NCBI GenBank assembly: GCA_029556915.1
Contig: JAKQIT010000143.1
Location: forward strand, 1-46,187
Length of the DNA: 46,187 nucleotides
Reading direction: 5' to 3'
DNA from: Pseudomonadota bacterium
Lineage (GTDB): Bacteria > Pseudomonadota > Gammaproteobacteria > Burkholderiales > Methylophilaceae
Part shown: one piece after another, positions 13,877-23,676 of the stretch
How positions within the stretch are numbered: the first letter of the stretch is position 1
How the letters are laid out: the number at the start of each line of letters is the position of its first letter
Notes under the pieces: model-generated
The model's database searches: none
The model's input: the letters and a program-made list of their open reading frames with translations, nothing else
What the model was told of the DNA's origin: nothing
Made by a program: the position numbers and the translations under genes

Positions 13877-15118
13877 ATGCCCTTAAGACTACTAAAATTT
13901 GCACTCTCAAAAGAGCACCCAGCACCTCGCTTTTTCAAGGCGCATGAGACTCCAAAGAAATCTTATGATGTGGTTATTATTGGCGGTGGCGGACATGGTC
14001 TAGCTGCTGCATATTACTTAGCTAAAGACCACGGCATTACTAATGTTTGTGTACTTGAAAAGGGTTACATAGGCGGAGGAAATACAGGTCGCAACACGAC
14101 AATTGTACGTTCAAACTATTTGACACCGGAAGGTGTAAATTTCTACGATGCCAGCGTAAAGATTTATGAAGGCCTTTCTGAAGAATTAGATTTAAATCTA
14201 TTCTACTCAACACGCGGTCACTTCACGCTTGCACACACCGAATCAGCGATGCGTACCATGAGATGGCGTGCTGAGGTCAATAAGCACGTAGGCGTTGAAA
14301 GTCGAGTGGTTGGACCAGATGAAATTGCTAAAGCTTGTCCTCAGTTGGATTTGAGCTGTAGCGGTCAAGCACCAATATTAGGTGCTCTTTATCATGCGCC
14401 CGGCTCAGTGGCGCGTCACGATGGCGTAGCTTGGGGCTTTGCACGCGGTGCAGATCGTTTAGGGGCAGAGATTTATCAAAATACTGAAGTGCTAGGTATT
14501 GATGTTAAAAATGGTAAAGTCTGTGGTGTTAAAACGAACAAAGGCTACATCGAAACTAAACAAGTGTTATCTGCAGTAGCAGGTTTTACGCCACGAATCA
14601 CTGAAATGGTGGACTTAGAAACGCCAATCGTTATTCATCCATTACAGGCTTGCGTTACTGAACCAATGAAACCTTGGTTGGATACTATCTTGGTTTCAGG
14701 TAGCTTGCATGTTTACGTGAGTCAATCTTCTCGTGGTGAGTTGGTCATGGGTTCTTCACTAGATCCTTATGAAGTCCATTCAACACGTTCTACGCTAGAT
14801 TTCGTTGAAGGACTCACTTCTCATATGTTGGATATGTTCCCTTTCTTATCAAATGTCAAAGTGGTGCGCCAATGGGCTGGTATGGCTGATATGACGCCTG
14901 ACTTCGCTCCGATTATGGGTAAAACGCCAATTGAAGGTTTTTATATTGATGCTGGTTGGGGTACGTGGGGTTTCAAAGCTACGCCAATTAGTGGCAAAAC
15001 TATGGCGCAAACCATCGCAAATGATAGTGCGCCTGACTTAATTCACTCATTCCGTTTGTCACGTTTTGAAGATTATGAACTGACAGGGGAAAAGGGCGCT
15101 GCGTCAGTAGGCCACTAA
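13877..15118 (+). CDS. mgdA: N-methylglutamate dehydrogenase subunit A (SoxB-like)
   Basis: A 413-residue flavoprotein homologous to the beta subunit of heterotetrameric sarcosine oxidase. It contains the catalytic site that oxidises N-methylglutamate. The FAD Rossmann motif DVVIIGGGGHGLAAAYYLA (31-49) follows a 30-residue lead. GRNTTIVRSNYL (71-82) is the usual second dinucleotide segment. The His of ARHD (residue 181) aligns with the residue that carries covalent FMN in sarcosine oxidases. Near the C-terminus, WAGMADMTPDFAPIMG and DAGWGTWGFKATP are typical. It is the first gene of the mgdABCD-gmaS-mgsABC run, behind a promoter region with two paired boxes. Confidence 0.95.
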   Translation: MPLRLLKFALSKEHPAPRFFKAHETPKKSYDVVIIGGGGHGLAAAYYLAKDHGITNVCVLEKGYIGGGNTGRNTTIVRSNYLTPEGVNFYDASVKIYEGLSEELDLNLFYSTRGHFTLAHTESAMRTMRWRAEVNKHVGVESRVVGPDEIAKACPQLDLSCSGQAPILGALYHAPGSVARHDGVAWGFARGADRLGAEIYQNTEVLGIDVKNGKVCGVKTNKGYIETKQVLSAVAGFTPRITEMVDLETPIVIHPLQACVTEPMKPWLDTILVSGSLHVYVSQSSRGELVMGSSLDPYEVHSTRSTLDFVEGLTSHMLDMFPFLSNVKVVRQWAGMADMTPDFAPIMGKTPIEGFYIDAGWGTWGFKATPISGKTMAQTIANDSAPDLIHSFRLSRFEDYELTGEKGAASVGH

Positions 15119-15158
15119 TGGCTTATTCACGATAGTTAAATAAACAGAGGAATATGAA

Positions 15159-15437
15159 ATGAAATTACTCACATGTCCCATGAATGGAACAAGACCGCTA
15201 AGCGAGTTTGTTTATGGTGGTGAATACCGCCAAGCGCCAGATCAAGATACTTGTAGTGATGCTGAATGGGCTGCGTATGTGCATAACCGTAGCGGCGCAC
15301 CGGGCGACAAAAAAGAATGGTGGTATCACTCACCAAGTGGCACATGGTTTATTGCAGAGCGCAACACGTTAACAGATAAAGTGACTCGTAGTTATCTTCT
15401 TGGCCAAAATAATACTACTCAGGAGGAAGGCAAATGA
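15159..15437 (+). CDS. mgdB: N-methylglutamate dehydrogenase subunit B (SoxD-like)
   Basis: A 92-residue counterpart of the sarcosine oxidase delta subunit, which in that enzyme binds a structural Zn2+ between subunits. CPMNGTRPLSEFVYGGE at the start, AEWAAYVHNR, and EWWYHSPSGTWFIAERN near the end follow the family pattern. Two of the four usual zinc ligands seem to be missing: the CPxCG pair reads C6-P-M-N9-G, and the Cys four residues after His57 is Gly61. Zinc may be absent or bound differently here. AGGAA is about seven bases before the ATG. It overlaps mgdC as ATGA. Confidence 0.92.
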   Translation: MKLLTCPMNGTRPLSEFVYGGEYRQAPDQDTCSDAEWAAYVHNRSGAPGDKKEWWYHSPSGTWFIAERNTLTDKVTRSYLLGQNNTTQEEGK

Positions 15438-18328
15438 TTTTTCGTACACCCAAACAGGCCGGTGAATGGGTTAACCGTACAAAAAAAGTCAGCTTCACTT
15501 TTGAAGGCGAAGAGTTTTCGGCATTTGAAGGCGATACCATCAGTAGTGCATTGTGGGCTGCAGGTCAAAAAGTATTAGGACGTAGCTTCAAATATCACCG
15601 TACACGTGGTGTGCTAAGTTTAGCTAACCATGACGTCAATGTGATGGTAACAGATGGCATGGATACCAATATTCGTGGTGATGTTGTAGAAGTTAAAGAT
15701 GGTATGAAGTTACTTGCTGTTAATACCAGTGGTAGCGTAAAAAATGATAAGAATAGTTACATTGATTCAATCTCACCATTATTACCAGTAGGTTTTTACT
15801 ACAAGGCTTTCCATACGCCACGTCGCTTATTTCCATTCTGGGAAAACGTCATCCGTAAAGCCGCTGGACTTGGTGTGGTTAATTTTGATTATCCTCGCAT
15901 ACTAAAACGTAAAACACATTCACATTGTGACGTGTTAGTGATAGGTGCAGGGCCAACAGGTTTAACTGCTGCGCTGACAGCAGCCGGAGCTGGACTTGAA
16001 GTCACAATTGTTGATGAAAATGCACATTTAGGTGGTAGTTTGGGCTACAACCGTGCTGGTGATACTAGTTTAGTTTCTCAGCTTGATGGTTTGCTAACTA
16101 AAGTAGCTAGTCTGCCAAATATTAAGGTGATGGCTGGCGCTTATGCGGCTGGTTATTATCCAGACCATCTAATTCCAGTTGTAAGTGATTCTGGCATTAA
16201 TAAAGTGCGTGCTAAGTCTGTAGTAGTTGCCTGCGGTGCTTTTGAACAACCTCCAGTATTTAGATATAACGATTTGCCAGGAGTGATGCTTGGTAGCGCC
16301 GCACAACGTTTAGTTTATCGTTATGCCGTTAAACCATTCAATAACGGCATTGTTGTGACTGCCAATGATTATGGATATCGCGTTGCAATAGATTTGCTTC
16401 AAGCAGGCGTTAAGATTGTTGCTCTAGTTGATATGCGTTCAGCGGGTAGCGTTGCAAATTCAGCAGAGCTTGCAAAACGTGGCGTCAAAGTTTACACAGG
16501 TCATTGTGTGTATGAAGCCCTTGCATCTTCAGACAAGTCTGGTGTCCGTGGTGCAGTCATTTGCGTATATGACGAAAAACAAAATAACGCCTTGACGGAT
16601 AATAAATTCACCCTTGAGTGCGATGGTATCGCGATGAGCGCTGGATGGGCGCCAGCTGCAGCCTTGTTATATCAGGCTGGTACAGGTATGCAGTTTGATT
16701 ATAACGTAGAGCAGTTTGTGCCTAGCCGCTTGCCAAATGGTATGTTTGCCGCAGGTAAAGTAAATGGTGTTTATGAGTTAGAACAACGCTTACAAGATGG
16801 CGTTCGTGCTGCCAATGATGCAATTCGTCATTTAGGTTTACAAGCGCCGCAAAATGAAGCTGTAAAACACGTTGGTAGTTTACCAAGTCATCCATACCCA
16901 ATGGTGCCACATCCAAAAGGTAAAAACTTTGTCGATTTCGATGAAGATATTCAAATTAAAGATTTTGTGAATGCCGCAAAAGAAGGTTTTGACAATATCG
17001 AACTAATGAAGCGCTTTACCACAGTTGGCATGGGTCCTAGCCAAGGTAAGCACTCTAATATGAACGCAATTCGCATTCTCGCTAAGATTCGCCAGTTACC
17101 TGTAGAAAAAATTGGTACAACAACTTCAAGACCATTCTTTCACCCAACACCAATCGGGCACTTAGGCGGACGCGGTTTCCATTCACACCGTTTGACTTCC
17201 TTGCACGATTGGCACCAAGCTAATGGCGCTGTGTTTACTGATATTGGTGCATGGAAACGTGCAGCTTATTATCCTGCAGCTGGTCAATCTAAAGAAGACG
17301 CAATTCAGACTGAAGCTTTAGCCGTGCGTAAAACAGCGGGCATGATTGATGGTAGCTCATTCGGCAAAATTGAAATTCATGGCCCTGATGCGGCACTGTT
17401 CTTAGAGCGCTTCTTTACCGGTGTGTACACAGACCAAAAAGTTGGTTCATGCCGTTATGTGATGTTGCTTGATGAAGCAGGCGTTGTCATTGATGACGGT
17501 ATTGCAAGTCGCCTTGCAGATGACCTATTCTATATTTCAATCGGCACATCTAATGCTGCAGCGGTGTATCGCGAGATGCAACGTTCACAACAAATCTGGC
17601 TGCTCAATATTGGCTTAGTTAATGTGACTGGCGCTTTTGGTGCGCTCAATATTGCTGGCCCAGCAGCACGTGAAATTCTCTCAACATTGACTGATTTAGA
17701 TCTTTCATATGAATCACTCCCCATGAGTAGTGTGCGTGAAAGTCAGGTGGCAGGTGTGCAAACACGCATGATTCGCGTGGCGTTTGTGGCAGACAACGGA
17801 TATGAGTTACATGCACCTATGGGTCAAATGCCACACCTCTGGAATGCCTTAATTGAAGCTGGCAAAAAACATGGTTTACGCCCATTTGGTAGCGATACTC
17901 AACGTTTGCTTCGTCTAGAAATGGGTCACGTAATGCCTGGGGTAGATACGGATGGTTTAACTAACCCATTTGAAATCGGTGCCGAATGGGCAATTTCAAT
18001 GAATAAACCTTATTTCATTGGCCAAAGAAGTCTGGCGATTCTAACTAAACGATCATTAAGAAAACAGTTGGTGCCATTCACTTTAGCTGAAAACTACAAA
18101 GGTGAAATGCCGTTGGACTGCAACTTGGTGGTTGATGGACGTGCCATTTTAGGTCGCGTAACCAGCATTAGTTACAGCAAATATTTGGATCGCTGCATCG
18201 GTTTTGCCTATGTTTCACCAGCTCAAAAAGCTGTTGGTTCAACGTTCCAAATCCGTGTAGATAGCGGAACACTTGTAACTGCAACCGTGGTTAAAAGCCC
18301 ATTTATCAAAACTTTAAAGGGAGCATGA
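15434..18328 (+). CDS. mgdC: N-methylglutamate dehydrogenase subunit C (SoxA-like)
   Basis: A 964-residue alpha subunit. The N-terminal part (FTFEGEEFSAFEGDTISSAL, then GRSFKYHRTRGVLS) has the sarcosine oxidase alpha fold related to 2Fe-2S ferredoxin domains but shows no iron-sulfur Cys set. The NAD-binding Rossmann domain begins at about 158 with CDVLVIGAGPTGLTAALTAA. A central ACGAFEQPPVF segment marks the dehydrogenase core. From about residue 600 to the end is an aminomethyltransferase (GcvT-like) domain (GMIDGSSFGKIEIHGPDAAL, LRLEMGHVMPG) that in homologues receives formaldehyde on folate. The frame overlaps mgdB by four bases, and mgdD starts one base after the stop. Confidence 0.95.
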   Translation: MIFRTPKQAGEWVNRTKKVSFTFEGEEFSAFEGDTISSALWAAGQKVLGRSFKYHRTRGVLSLANHDVNVMVTDGMDTNIRGDVVEVKDGMKLLAVNTSGSVKNDKNSYIDSISPLLPVGFYYKAFHTPRRLFPFWENVIRKAAGLGVVNFDYPRILKRKTHSHCDVLVIGAGPTGLTAALTAAGAGLEVTIVDENAHLGGSLGYNRAGDTSLVSQLDGLLTKVASLPNIKVMAGAYAAGYYPDHLIPVVSDSGINKVRAKSVVVACGAFEQPPVFRYNDLPGVMLGSAAQRLVYRYAVKPFNNGIVVTANDYGYRVAIDLLQAGVKIVALVDMRSAGSVANSAELAKRGVKVYTGHCVYEALASSDKSGVRGAVICVYDEKQNNALTDNKFTLECDGIAMSAGWAPAAALLYQAGTGMQFDYNVEQFVPSRLPNGMFAAGKVNGVYELEQRLQDGVRAANDAIRHLGLQAPQNEAVKHVGSLPSHPYPMVPHPKGKNFVDFDEDIQIKDFVNAAKEGFDNIELMKRFTTVGMGPSQGKHSNMNAIRILAKIRQLPVEKIGTTTSRPFFHPTPIGHLGGRGFHSHRLTSLHDWHQANGAVFTDIGAWKRAAYYPAAGQSKEDAIQTEALAVRKTAGMIDGSSFGKIEIHGPDAALFLERFFTGVYTDQKVGSCRYVMLLDEAGVVIDDGIASRLADDLFYISIGTSNAAAVYREMQRSQQIWLLNIGLVNVTGAFGALNIAGPAAREILSTLTDLDLSYESLPMSSVRESQVAGVQTRMIRVAFVADNGYELHAPMGQMPHLWNALIEAGKKHGLRPFGSDTQRLLRLEMGHVMPGVDTDGLTNPFEIGAEWAISMNKPYFIGQRSLAILTKRSLRKQLVPFTLAENYKGEMPLDCNLVVDGRAILGRVTSISYSKYLDRCIGFAYVSPAQKAVGSTFQIRVDSGTLVTATVVKSPFIKTLKGA

Positions 18329-18329
18329 T

Positions 18330-19007
18330 ATGCAACAGTTTGACGTCAAAAGAATCATTCAAACATCACCTGTAGCGCATGCTCAGCCAAGAGCATCTGC
18401 TAAATGGGAAGTAATTAATGACATGGATACTGCAGTTGAGTATGAAAGCGCTGCCGTAGAAGAAGCAAGAAAAAAAGTGTTAGGTGTTGCTGATGTCAGC
18501 TGTCTCTCACGCTATGGCGTGAAAGGCCCAAATGCAACGCAGTGGTTGCTCGAGCGTGGGATTGCGATTCCAACCACACCAAACTCATGGACTTTGTGCG
18601 AACAAAAAACATTGGTACTACGCCTTGGTTCAAGCGAATTTTTAATTGAAGACCAGTTAGGTGGAACGGCTTGTAGCCGACTAGCTAGCGACACTGCTCG
18701 TGTTGCAAGTGTTTACAAAGTTCCACGTGCAGATGCTGCATTTATCGTGAGTGGTAGTGGGGCACTTAACATGTTGTCAGAACTTTGCTCTTTAGACCTA
18801 CGTGAAAAATCACTTGCTGCTAAAGATTTGATTATGACTCAAGTGGCAGGTATTTCGGCAACAGTCATTCGTCAAACATTAAACGGTGAGCAAACTTATC
18901 GTATTTGGTGTGATGGTACTTATGGCCCTTACATGTGGGAAGTTTTAACGGAAATAGCTACTGAGTTTGGCGGCGGCGCAGTTGGTTTATCAAAATACCA
19001 AAACTAA
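18330..19007 (+). CDS. mgdD: N-methylglutamate dehydrogenase subunit D (SoxG-like)
   Basis: A 225-residue gamma subunit related to the sarcosine oxidase gamma chain and to GcvT-like folds. VADVSCLSRYGVKGPNATQW, then LRLGSSEFLIED, and FIVSGSGALNMLSELCSLDL follow the SoxG layout. It completes the four-subunit enzyme. It begins one base after mgdC ends and is followed by a 78-base gap with a GGGAGA ribosome site for gmaS. No odd features are seen apart from the relatively diverged N-terminal 40 residues, as is usual for this subunit. Confidence 0.92.
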   Translation: MQQFDVKRIIQTSPVAHAQPRASAKWEVINDMDTAVEYESAAVEEARKKVLGVADVSCLSRYGVKGPNATQWLLERGIAIPTTPNSWTLCEQKTLVLRLGSSEFLIEDQLGGTACSRLASDTARVASVYKVPRADAAFIVSGSGALNMLSELCSLDLREKSLAAKDLIMTQVAGISATVIRQTLNGEQTYRIWCDGTYGPYMWEVLTEIATEFGGGAVGLSKYQN

Positions 19008-19085
19008 ATGGTATTAGTGCCACACAGTATGCAGAACAGATTTTTATTAACAATGCGGATACATTAGATTTTCAGGGAGAAGTAA

Positions 19086-20420
19086 ATGAAATCATTAGAT
19101 GAAGCAAAGAAGTTTTTAAAAGACAATAACGTTAAATACGTTTTGGCTCAGTTCGTAGATATTCATGGTGTGGCTAAAGTTAAATCTGTACCAGCTTCAC
19201 ATCTAGAAGATATTTTAAAATCAGGTGCAGGTTTTGCCGGAGGTGCAATTTGGGGCATGGGAATTAAACCCAATGGCCCAGACTATATGGCAGTAGGTGA
19301 TTTATCAACTTTAAGCTTAATTCCATGGCAGCCAGGCTATGCCCGAATTGTGTGTGATGGTCACGTTAACGGTAAGCCTTATGACTATGACTCACGCGTA
19401 GTTTTAAAGAAGCAAATTGATCGTCTAAACAAAAATGGCTGGACTTTATATACAGGTCTAGAACCGGAATTCTCATTGCTCACACGTGATGCTGATGGCT
19501 CTATTCGTCCAACGGATGAAACTGACAAACTGGCTAAACCTTGTTATGACTACAAAGGTATCACAAGACAATCAGCCTTTTTAGAAAAATTAACCGAGTC
19601 ACTTATTGCTGCTGATTTAGATGTTTATCAAATTGACCATGAAGATGCAAATGGACAGTTCGAAATCAACTACACCTATGCTGATTGCTTAAAAAGTGCA
19701 GACGATTTCATCATGTTCAAAATGGCGGCGAGTGAAATTGCAAATGAGTTCGGTATGATTTGTTCACTCATGCCAAAACCATTTAGTAACCGCCCCGGTA
19801 ATGGTATGCACATGCATATGTCAATCGGCGATGGTAAAAAAAGTTTATTTCATGACGACAGTGACAAAACTGGTCACGGGCTTTCGAAATTAGCTTATCA
19901 CTTCATGGGAGGTTTATTGGCACATGCGCCAGCAATTACAGCACTGGCATGCCCTACAGTGAACTCATACAAACGTCTTGTGGTTGGTCAATCTTTAACT
20001 GGCGCAACATGGGCTCCAGCTTATATTTCATACGGTAATAACAACCGTTCAACGATGGTACGTATTCCATACGGTCGTTTAGAGTTGAGACTTCCAGATG
20101 GTGGTTGTAACCCATATTTAACGACTGCTGCTGTGATAGCTGCTGGTTTAGATGGCGTGGCTAGGGAGCTACATCCTGGTAATGGCCATTCAGAAAATCT
20201 ATATGACTATAGCCCAGCACAACTAAGAGAGCATGGCATTGGCGTATTACCACAAAATCTCAATTTAGCAGTTGATGCACTAGAGGCTGACAAGGTCATT
20301 ATGGAAGCTCTGGGTGAAGGTCTTATGAGTGAATTTGTAGCAATTAAGCGAGCAGAGTGGATTGAGTATCAGCGTCACGTGTCTGATTGGGAAATTAATC
20401 GATACGTTGAGTTTTTCTAA
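19086..20420 (+). CDS. gmaS: Gamma-glutamylmethylamide synthetase
   Basis: A 444-residue glutamine-synthetase-fold ligase. It joins methylamine to the gamma-carboxyl of glutamate with ATP. The beta-grasp domain carries [18 protein letters not shown] (18-35). The catalytic domain has [38 protein letters not shown], and the ATP/glutamate segment [20 protein letters not shown] followed by CNPYLTTAA. Residues in these motifs fit type III GS relatives rather than glutamine synthetase proper, and its location between mgd and mgs settles the name. It is the first committed step of indirect methylamine oxidation. GGGAGA is eight bases before the ATG. Confidence 0.96.
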   Translation: MKSLDEAKKFLKDNNVKYVLAQFVDIHGVAKVKSVPASHLEDILKSGAGFAGGAIWGMGIKPNGPDYMAVGDLSTLSLIPWQPGYARIVCDGHVNGKPYDYDSRVVLKKQIDRLNKNGWTLYTGLEPEFSLLTRDADGSIRPTDETDKLAKPCYDYKGITRQSAFLEKLTESLIAADLDVYQIDHEDANGQFEINYTYADCLKSADDFIMFKMAASEIANEFGMICSLMPKPFSNRPGNGMHMHMSIGDGKKSLFHDDSDKTGHGLSKLAYHFMGGLLAHAPAITALACPTVNSYKRLVVGQSLTGATWAPAYISYGNNNRSTMVRIPYGRLELRLPDGGCNPYLTTAAVIAAGLDGVARELHPGNGHSENLYDYSPAQLREHGIGVLPQNLNLAVDALEADKVIMEALGEGLMSEFVAIKRAEWIEYQRHVSDWEINRYVEFF

Positions 20421-20461
20421 ATTTAATATGAATTATTTAACAAGTTAGTAAGGAGAAAAGT

Positions 20462-21358
20462 ATGTGCGGAATTGTCGGATTATTAGTAAAAAATCCCAAA
20501 ATGCGTGACTCGATTGGTGAACTCATGTTGCCTATGTTAATTGGCATGACTGAGCGCGGACCTGACTCGGCAGGCATGGCGATGTTTACAGCGCCAGTAG
20601 CAGCAGACTCTAGAAAATTTAGTCTGTTTTCTGGTACCTCGGACTTTAATTGGACAAAATTAGGTCACGATTTTGAAAAACACTTGAGTGTTAAAGCTAA
20701 AGTTGAACCAAAAGAGAATCATGCCGTTTTAACAACAACACTAGAGCCCGCAACGGTGAAAATGTGGTTGAAAGAGCATTATCCGCAATTGCACTTATTG
20801 TCTGTTGGCCAATTAATGGATATTTACAAAGATGTTGGGACCCCAGCTCAAGTAGCAGATCGTTACGATTTCAAAAACTTTAAAGGTACTCACTTAGTTG
20901 GTCATACACGTATGGCAACAGAATCGGCTGTGACGCCAGCGCATGCTCACCCATTTACTGCGGGTGAAGACTGGTGCTTAGTTCATAACGGTTCTTTATC
21001 AAATGCACATAGCCTACGTCGTAAATTAGAGAAAGAGGGTATCGAGTTTGAAACAGACAATGATACTGAAGCTGCTTGCCGCTTCTTGCAATGGCGTATG
21101 CGTGAAGGTGATGACCTAAAAACAGCGCTTAATCACGGCTTTGAAGAACTTGATGGCTTTTACACATTATTAATGGGTACAAGTACTGAGCTCGCTTTGG
21201 TGCGTGACCCATACGGTTGCAAACCAGCAATTATTGCAGAGCATGATGATTATGTTGCGATTGCATCTGAATTTCGCTCATTAGCTCATTTGCCAGATAT
21301 CAAAAATGCGAAGGTATTTGAGCCTTCACCTAAGGAGATGTATGTATGGAAACTCTAA
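20462..21358 (+). CDS. mgsA: N-methylglutamate synthase subunit A (class II glutamine amidotransferase)
   Basis: A 298-residue Ntn-hydrolase amidotransferase domain. After removal of Met1, Cys2 (MCGIVGLL) is the nucleophile. ERGPDSAGMAMF, HTRMATESAVTPAHAHPF and WCLVHNGSLSNA mark the glutaminase site. LVRDPYGCKPAIIA is near the end. In the enzyme it takes gamma-glutamylmethylamide instead of glutamine and releases methylamine into the synthase. A long insert at about 45-125 is typical of the mgs type. AGGAG lies seven bases before the ATG. Its last 13 bases overlap mgsB. Confidence 0.95.
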   Translation: MCGIVGLLVKNPKMRDSIGELMLPMLIGMTERGPDSAGMAMFTAPVAADSRKFSLFSGTSDFNWTKLGHDFEKHLSVKAKVEPKENHAVLTTTLEPATVKMWLKEHYPQLHLLSVGQLMDIYKDVGTPAQVADRYDFKNFKGTHLVGHTRMATESAVTPAHAHPFTAGEDWCLVHNGSLSNAHSLRRKLEKEGIEFETDNDTEAACRFLQWRMREGDDLKTALNHGFEELDGFYTLLMGTSTELALVRDPYGCKPAIIAEHDDYVAIASEFRSLAHLPDIKNAKVFEPSPKEMYVWKL

Positions 21359-22038
21359 AATTTGATTTAGACACTAAACCGTTGCGCGAAATTAATCAAT
21401 TTCTTCATGGCGATGCTGATACGTTAAATGGTAAGAAAGTAGTGATTGAAAACCCTAATGGTGCACATAGTTTGGCAGTTGGACTGAAAGCTGATGTCGA
21501 TGTCACCATTAAAGGTCATTCAGGATACTACGCAGCAGGTATGAATCAGCTTGCAAAAGTGACGATAGAAGGTAGCGCTGGAAGTGGCGTGGGTGAAAAC
21601 ATGATGTCTGGTGTTGTGCATGTTAAAGGCTTTGCTTCAAATGCAGCAGGTGCAACTGCTAATGGCGGCTTACTCATCATTGATGGTGACGCAGGGCTTC
21701 GCTGTGGTATTGCCCTAAAAGGTGCTGACATTGTTATAGGTGGCTCTGTAGGTAGCTTTTCGGCTTTCATGGCGCAAGCAGGCAATATGGTTATTTTAGG
21801 AGATGCTGGTGAAGGTCTAGGAGATTCAATTTATGAAGCTAAGTTGTTTGTGCGCGGCAAAGTAAAAAGCTTGGGCGCGGATTGCGAAGAAAAAACAATG
21901 AATGCGGAAGATAAACAAATCCTTGCAGATTTATTGAAAAAATCAGGCCATGCTAATGTGAGTCCAGACAGCTTTAAGCAATACGGCTCAGCTCGCACCT
22001 TATACCATTTCCATGTTGATAACGCAGGAGCATACTAA
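21346..22038 (+). CDS. mgsB: N-methylglutamate synthase subunit B (GXGXG domain)
   Basis: A 230-residue right-handed beta-helix, equivalent to the C-terminal GXGXG domain of glutamate synthase. The repeating G-x-x-G-x-G turns are seen through SLAVGLKADVDVTIKGHSGY, EGSAGSGVGENMMSG, GGSVGSFSAF and GDAGEGLGDSIYEA. It structures the synthase complex and has no active site of its own. AAGGAG is eight bases before the ATG inside mgsA, so translation is coupled. The stop is one base before the mgsC start. Confidence 0.94.
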   Translation: METLKFDLDTKPLREINQFLHGDADTLNGKKVVIENPNGAHSLAVGLKADVDVTIKGHSGYYAAGMNQLAKVTIEGSAGSGVGENMMSGVVHVKGFASNAAGATANGGLLIIDGDAGLRCGIALKGADIVIGGSVGSFSAFMAQAGNMVILGDAGEGLGDSIYEAKLFVRGKVKSLGADCEEKTMNAEDKQILADLLKKSGHANVSPDSFKQYGSARTLYHFHVDNAGAY

Positions 22039-22039
22039 A

Positions 22040-23389
22040 ATGAGCGACAATAATCACAAAACCCCTCAAACAAAACCACGTTTTTCCGCGACGTTTGATG
22101 AATATACAAACTCAGAAATCAGACGTGCAGCGGCAACAGGTATCTACGATATCCGTGGTGCAGGCTCAAAACGCAAGTTGCCACATTTCGATGATTTGTT
22201 GTTCCTTGGTGCATCAGTAAGCCGTTACCCACTAGAAGGTTACCGCGAAAAATGCGGTACAGATGTAGTGTTGGGTACACGATTTGCTAAAAAACCAATC
22301 CATTTAAAAACACCAGTTACGATTGCAGGTATGAGCTTCGGTTCATTATCTGGTCCAGCAAAAGAGTCTCTAGGTCGCGGTGCTACAGCAGCTGGAACCA
22401 GCACAACTACTGGGGACGGTGGCATGACGCAAGAAGAGCGTGGACATTCTAAAACATTGGTTTACCAATACTTACCTTCACGCTACGGTATGAATCCAGA
22501 TGATCTTCGTAAGGCGGATGCTATTGAGCTGGTGATTGGGCAAGGAGCTAAACCAGGTGGAGGAGGTATGTTGCTTGGCCAAAAAATTACTAAACGTGTG
22601 GCAAAAATGCGTTGCTTACCAGAAGGTATCGACCAACGTTCATCATGCCGTCACCCTGACTGGACAGGTCCTGATGACTTAGAAATCAAAATCGCCGAAT
22701 TACGTGAAATTACTGATTGGGAAAAACCAATTTACGTAAAAGTTGGCGCAACTCGTCCTTACTTCGATGTGGCACTTGCAGTTAAAGCGGGTGCAGACGT
22801 GATTGTCTTGGATGGTATGCAGGGCGGTACAGCTGCGACTCAAGAGGTGTTTATTGAGCACGTGGGTATCCCAATCTTGGCTGCGATTCGTCCAGCGGTA
22901 AAAGCATTGCAAGACTTAGGCGTTTATCGTAACGGTAAAGAAAGCGTTCAGTTAATCGTTTCAGGTGGTATTCGTAACGGTGCTGACGTAGCTAAAGCGA
23001 TTGCTTTAGGGGCTGATGCAGTTGCGATTGGTACTGCAGCGTTAGTGGCACTTGGTGATAATGACCCACATCTAGAAGATGAATATCAGAAACTAGGTAC
23101 TACAGCAGGTGCTTACGATGATTGGCATGAAGGTAAAGACCCAGCTGGTATCACTACACAAGATCCTGAGTTAATGAAACGTGTTGATCCGATCAAAGCT
23201 GGTCACCGTTTAGCTAACTACATTGCGGTGATGACGATGGAAGCTCAAGTGGTTGCACGTGCTTGTGGTAAATCTCATTTACACAATCTAGAACCAGAAG
23301 ATCTAGTGGCGTTAACTATCGAAGCATCGGCAATGGCACAAGTGCCTTTAGCTGGTACAAATTGGATTCCAGGAGTTTCAAAATTTTAA
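22040..23389 (+). CDS. mgsC: N-methylglutamate synthase subunit C (FMN synthase domain)
   Basis: A 449-residue glutamate-synthase-like FMN protein that adds methylamine to 2-oxoglutarate to make N-methylglutamate. The FMN barrel shows VTIAGMSFGSLSGPAKESLG, STTTGDGGMTQEER, GAKPGGGGMLLGQKI, VDP-containing and VIVLDGMQGGTAATQEVF segments, and SGGIRNGADVAKAIALGADA. CLPEGIDQRSSC (about 194-205) supplies Cys residues for the expected 3Fe-4S cluster. I placed the start at 22040, not at the in-frame ATG at 22013 inside mgsB, because CAGGAG lies nine bases upstream. It is the last gene of the run. Confidence 0.95.
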   Translation: MSDNNHKTPQTKPRFSATFDEYTNSEIRRAAATGIYDIRGAGSKRKLPHFDDLLFLGASVSRYPLEGYREKCGTDVVLGTRFAKKPIHLKTPVTIAGMSFGSLSGPAKESLGRGATAAGTSTTTGDGGMTQEERGHSKTLVYQYLPSRYGMNPDDLRKADAIELVIGQGAKPGGGGMLLGQKITKRVAKMRCLPEGIDQRSSCRHPDWTGPDDLEIKIAELREITDWEKPIYVKVGATRPYFDVALAVKAGADVIVLDGMQGGTAATQEVFIEHVGIPILAAIRPAVKALQDLGVYRNGKESVQLIVSGGIRNGADVAKAIALGADAVAIGTAALVALGDNDPHLEDEYQKLGTTAGAYDDWHEGKDPAGITTQDPELMKRVDPIKAGHRLANYIAVMTMEAQVVARACGKSHLHNLEPEDLVALTIEASAMAQVPLAGTNWIPGVSKF

Positions 23390-23432
23390 TGCAAGGTTAA
23401 AAGTTTCATCAGCTCATTAAATTGGGTTTTTA

Positions 23433-23535
23433 TGAGGGTATGTGTAATGAATATTTTTTTCTACTGCAATATGGCTACATCCTCCCGATACCGAGTTAAG
23501 GTATAAAACTTTCATATTAAATACACATACCCTCA
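23433..23535. repeat. 14-bp perfect inverted repeat enclosing 75 bases (terminator or small element)
   Basis: TGAGGGTATGTGTA (23433-23446) is the exact reverse complement of 23522-23535. The inner segment has a further ATACC...GGTAT hairpin and many T-runs. CTTTTTATT follows the right arm, so in RNA it could end the mgs transcript. The termini also look like those of a MITE, though I see no clear target duplication. From 23536 to 23676 I find nothing else that I can support. Confidence 0.6.
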
Positions 23536-23676
23536 CTTTTTATTGGTGCGGTCTGATAATGGCTACATTTTTTTTGCCTAAGCCTTTTTCTGTATATTTA
23601 ACTCGCTATAAATATTTATATTCACGTTAAATTCAGATGAGTGCTAGCTCAGAGCTTGCTAATAACGTACGCTGGT

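Noticed and set aside
23403-23430. A GTTTCAT just after mgsC as a fourth operator
   Set aside because: The nearest partner-like sequence is 23 bp away, not 20, and there is no promoter to control.
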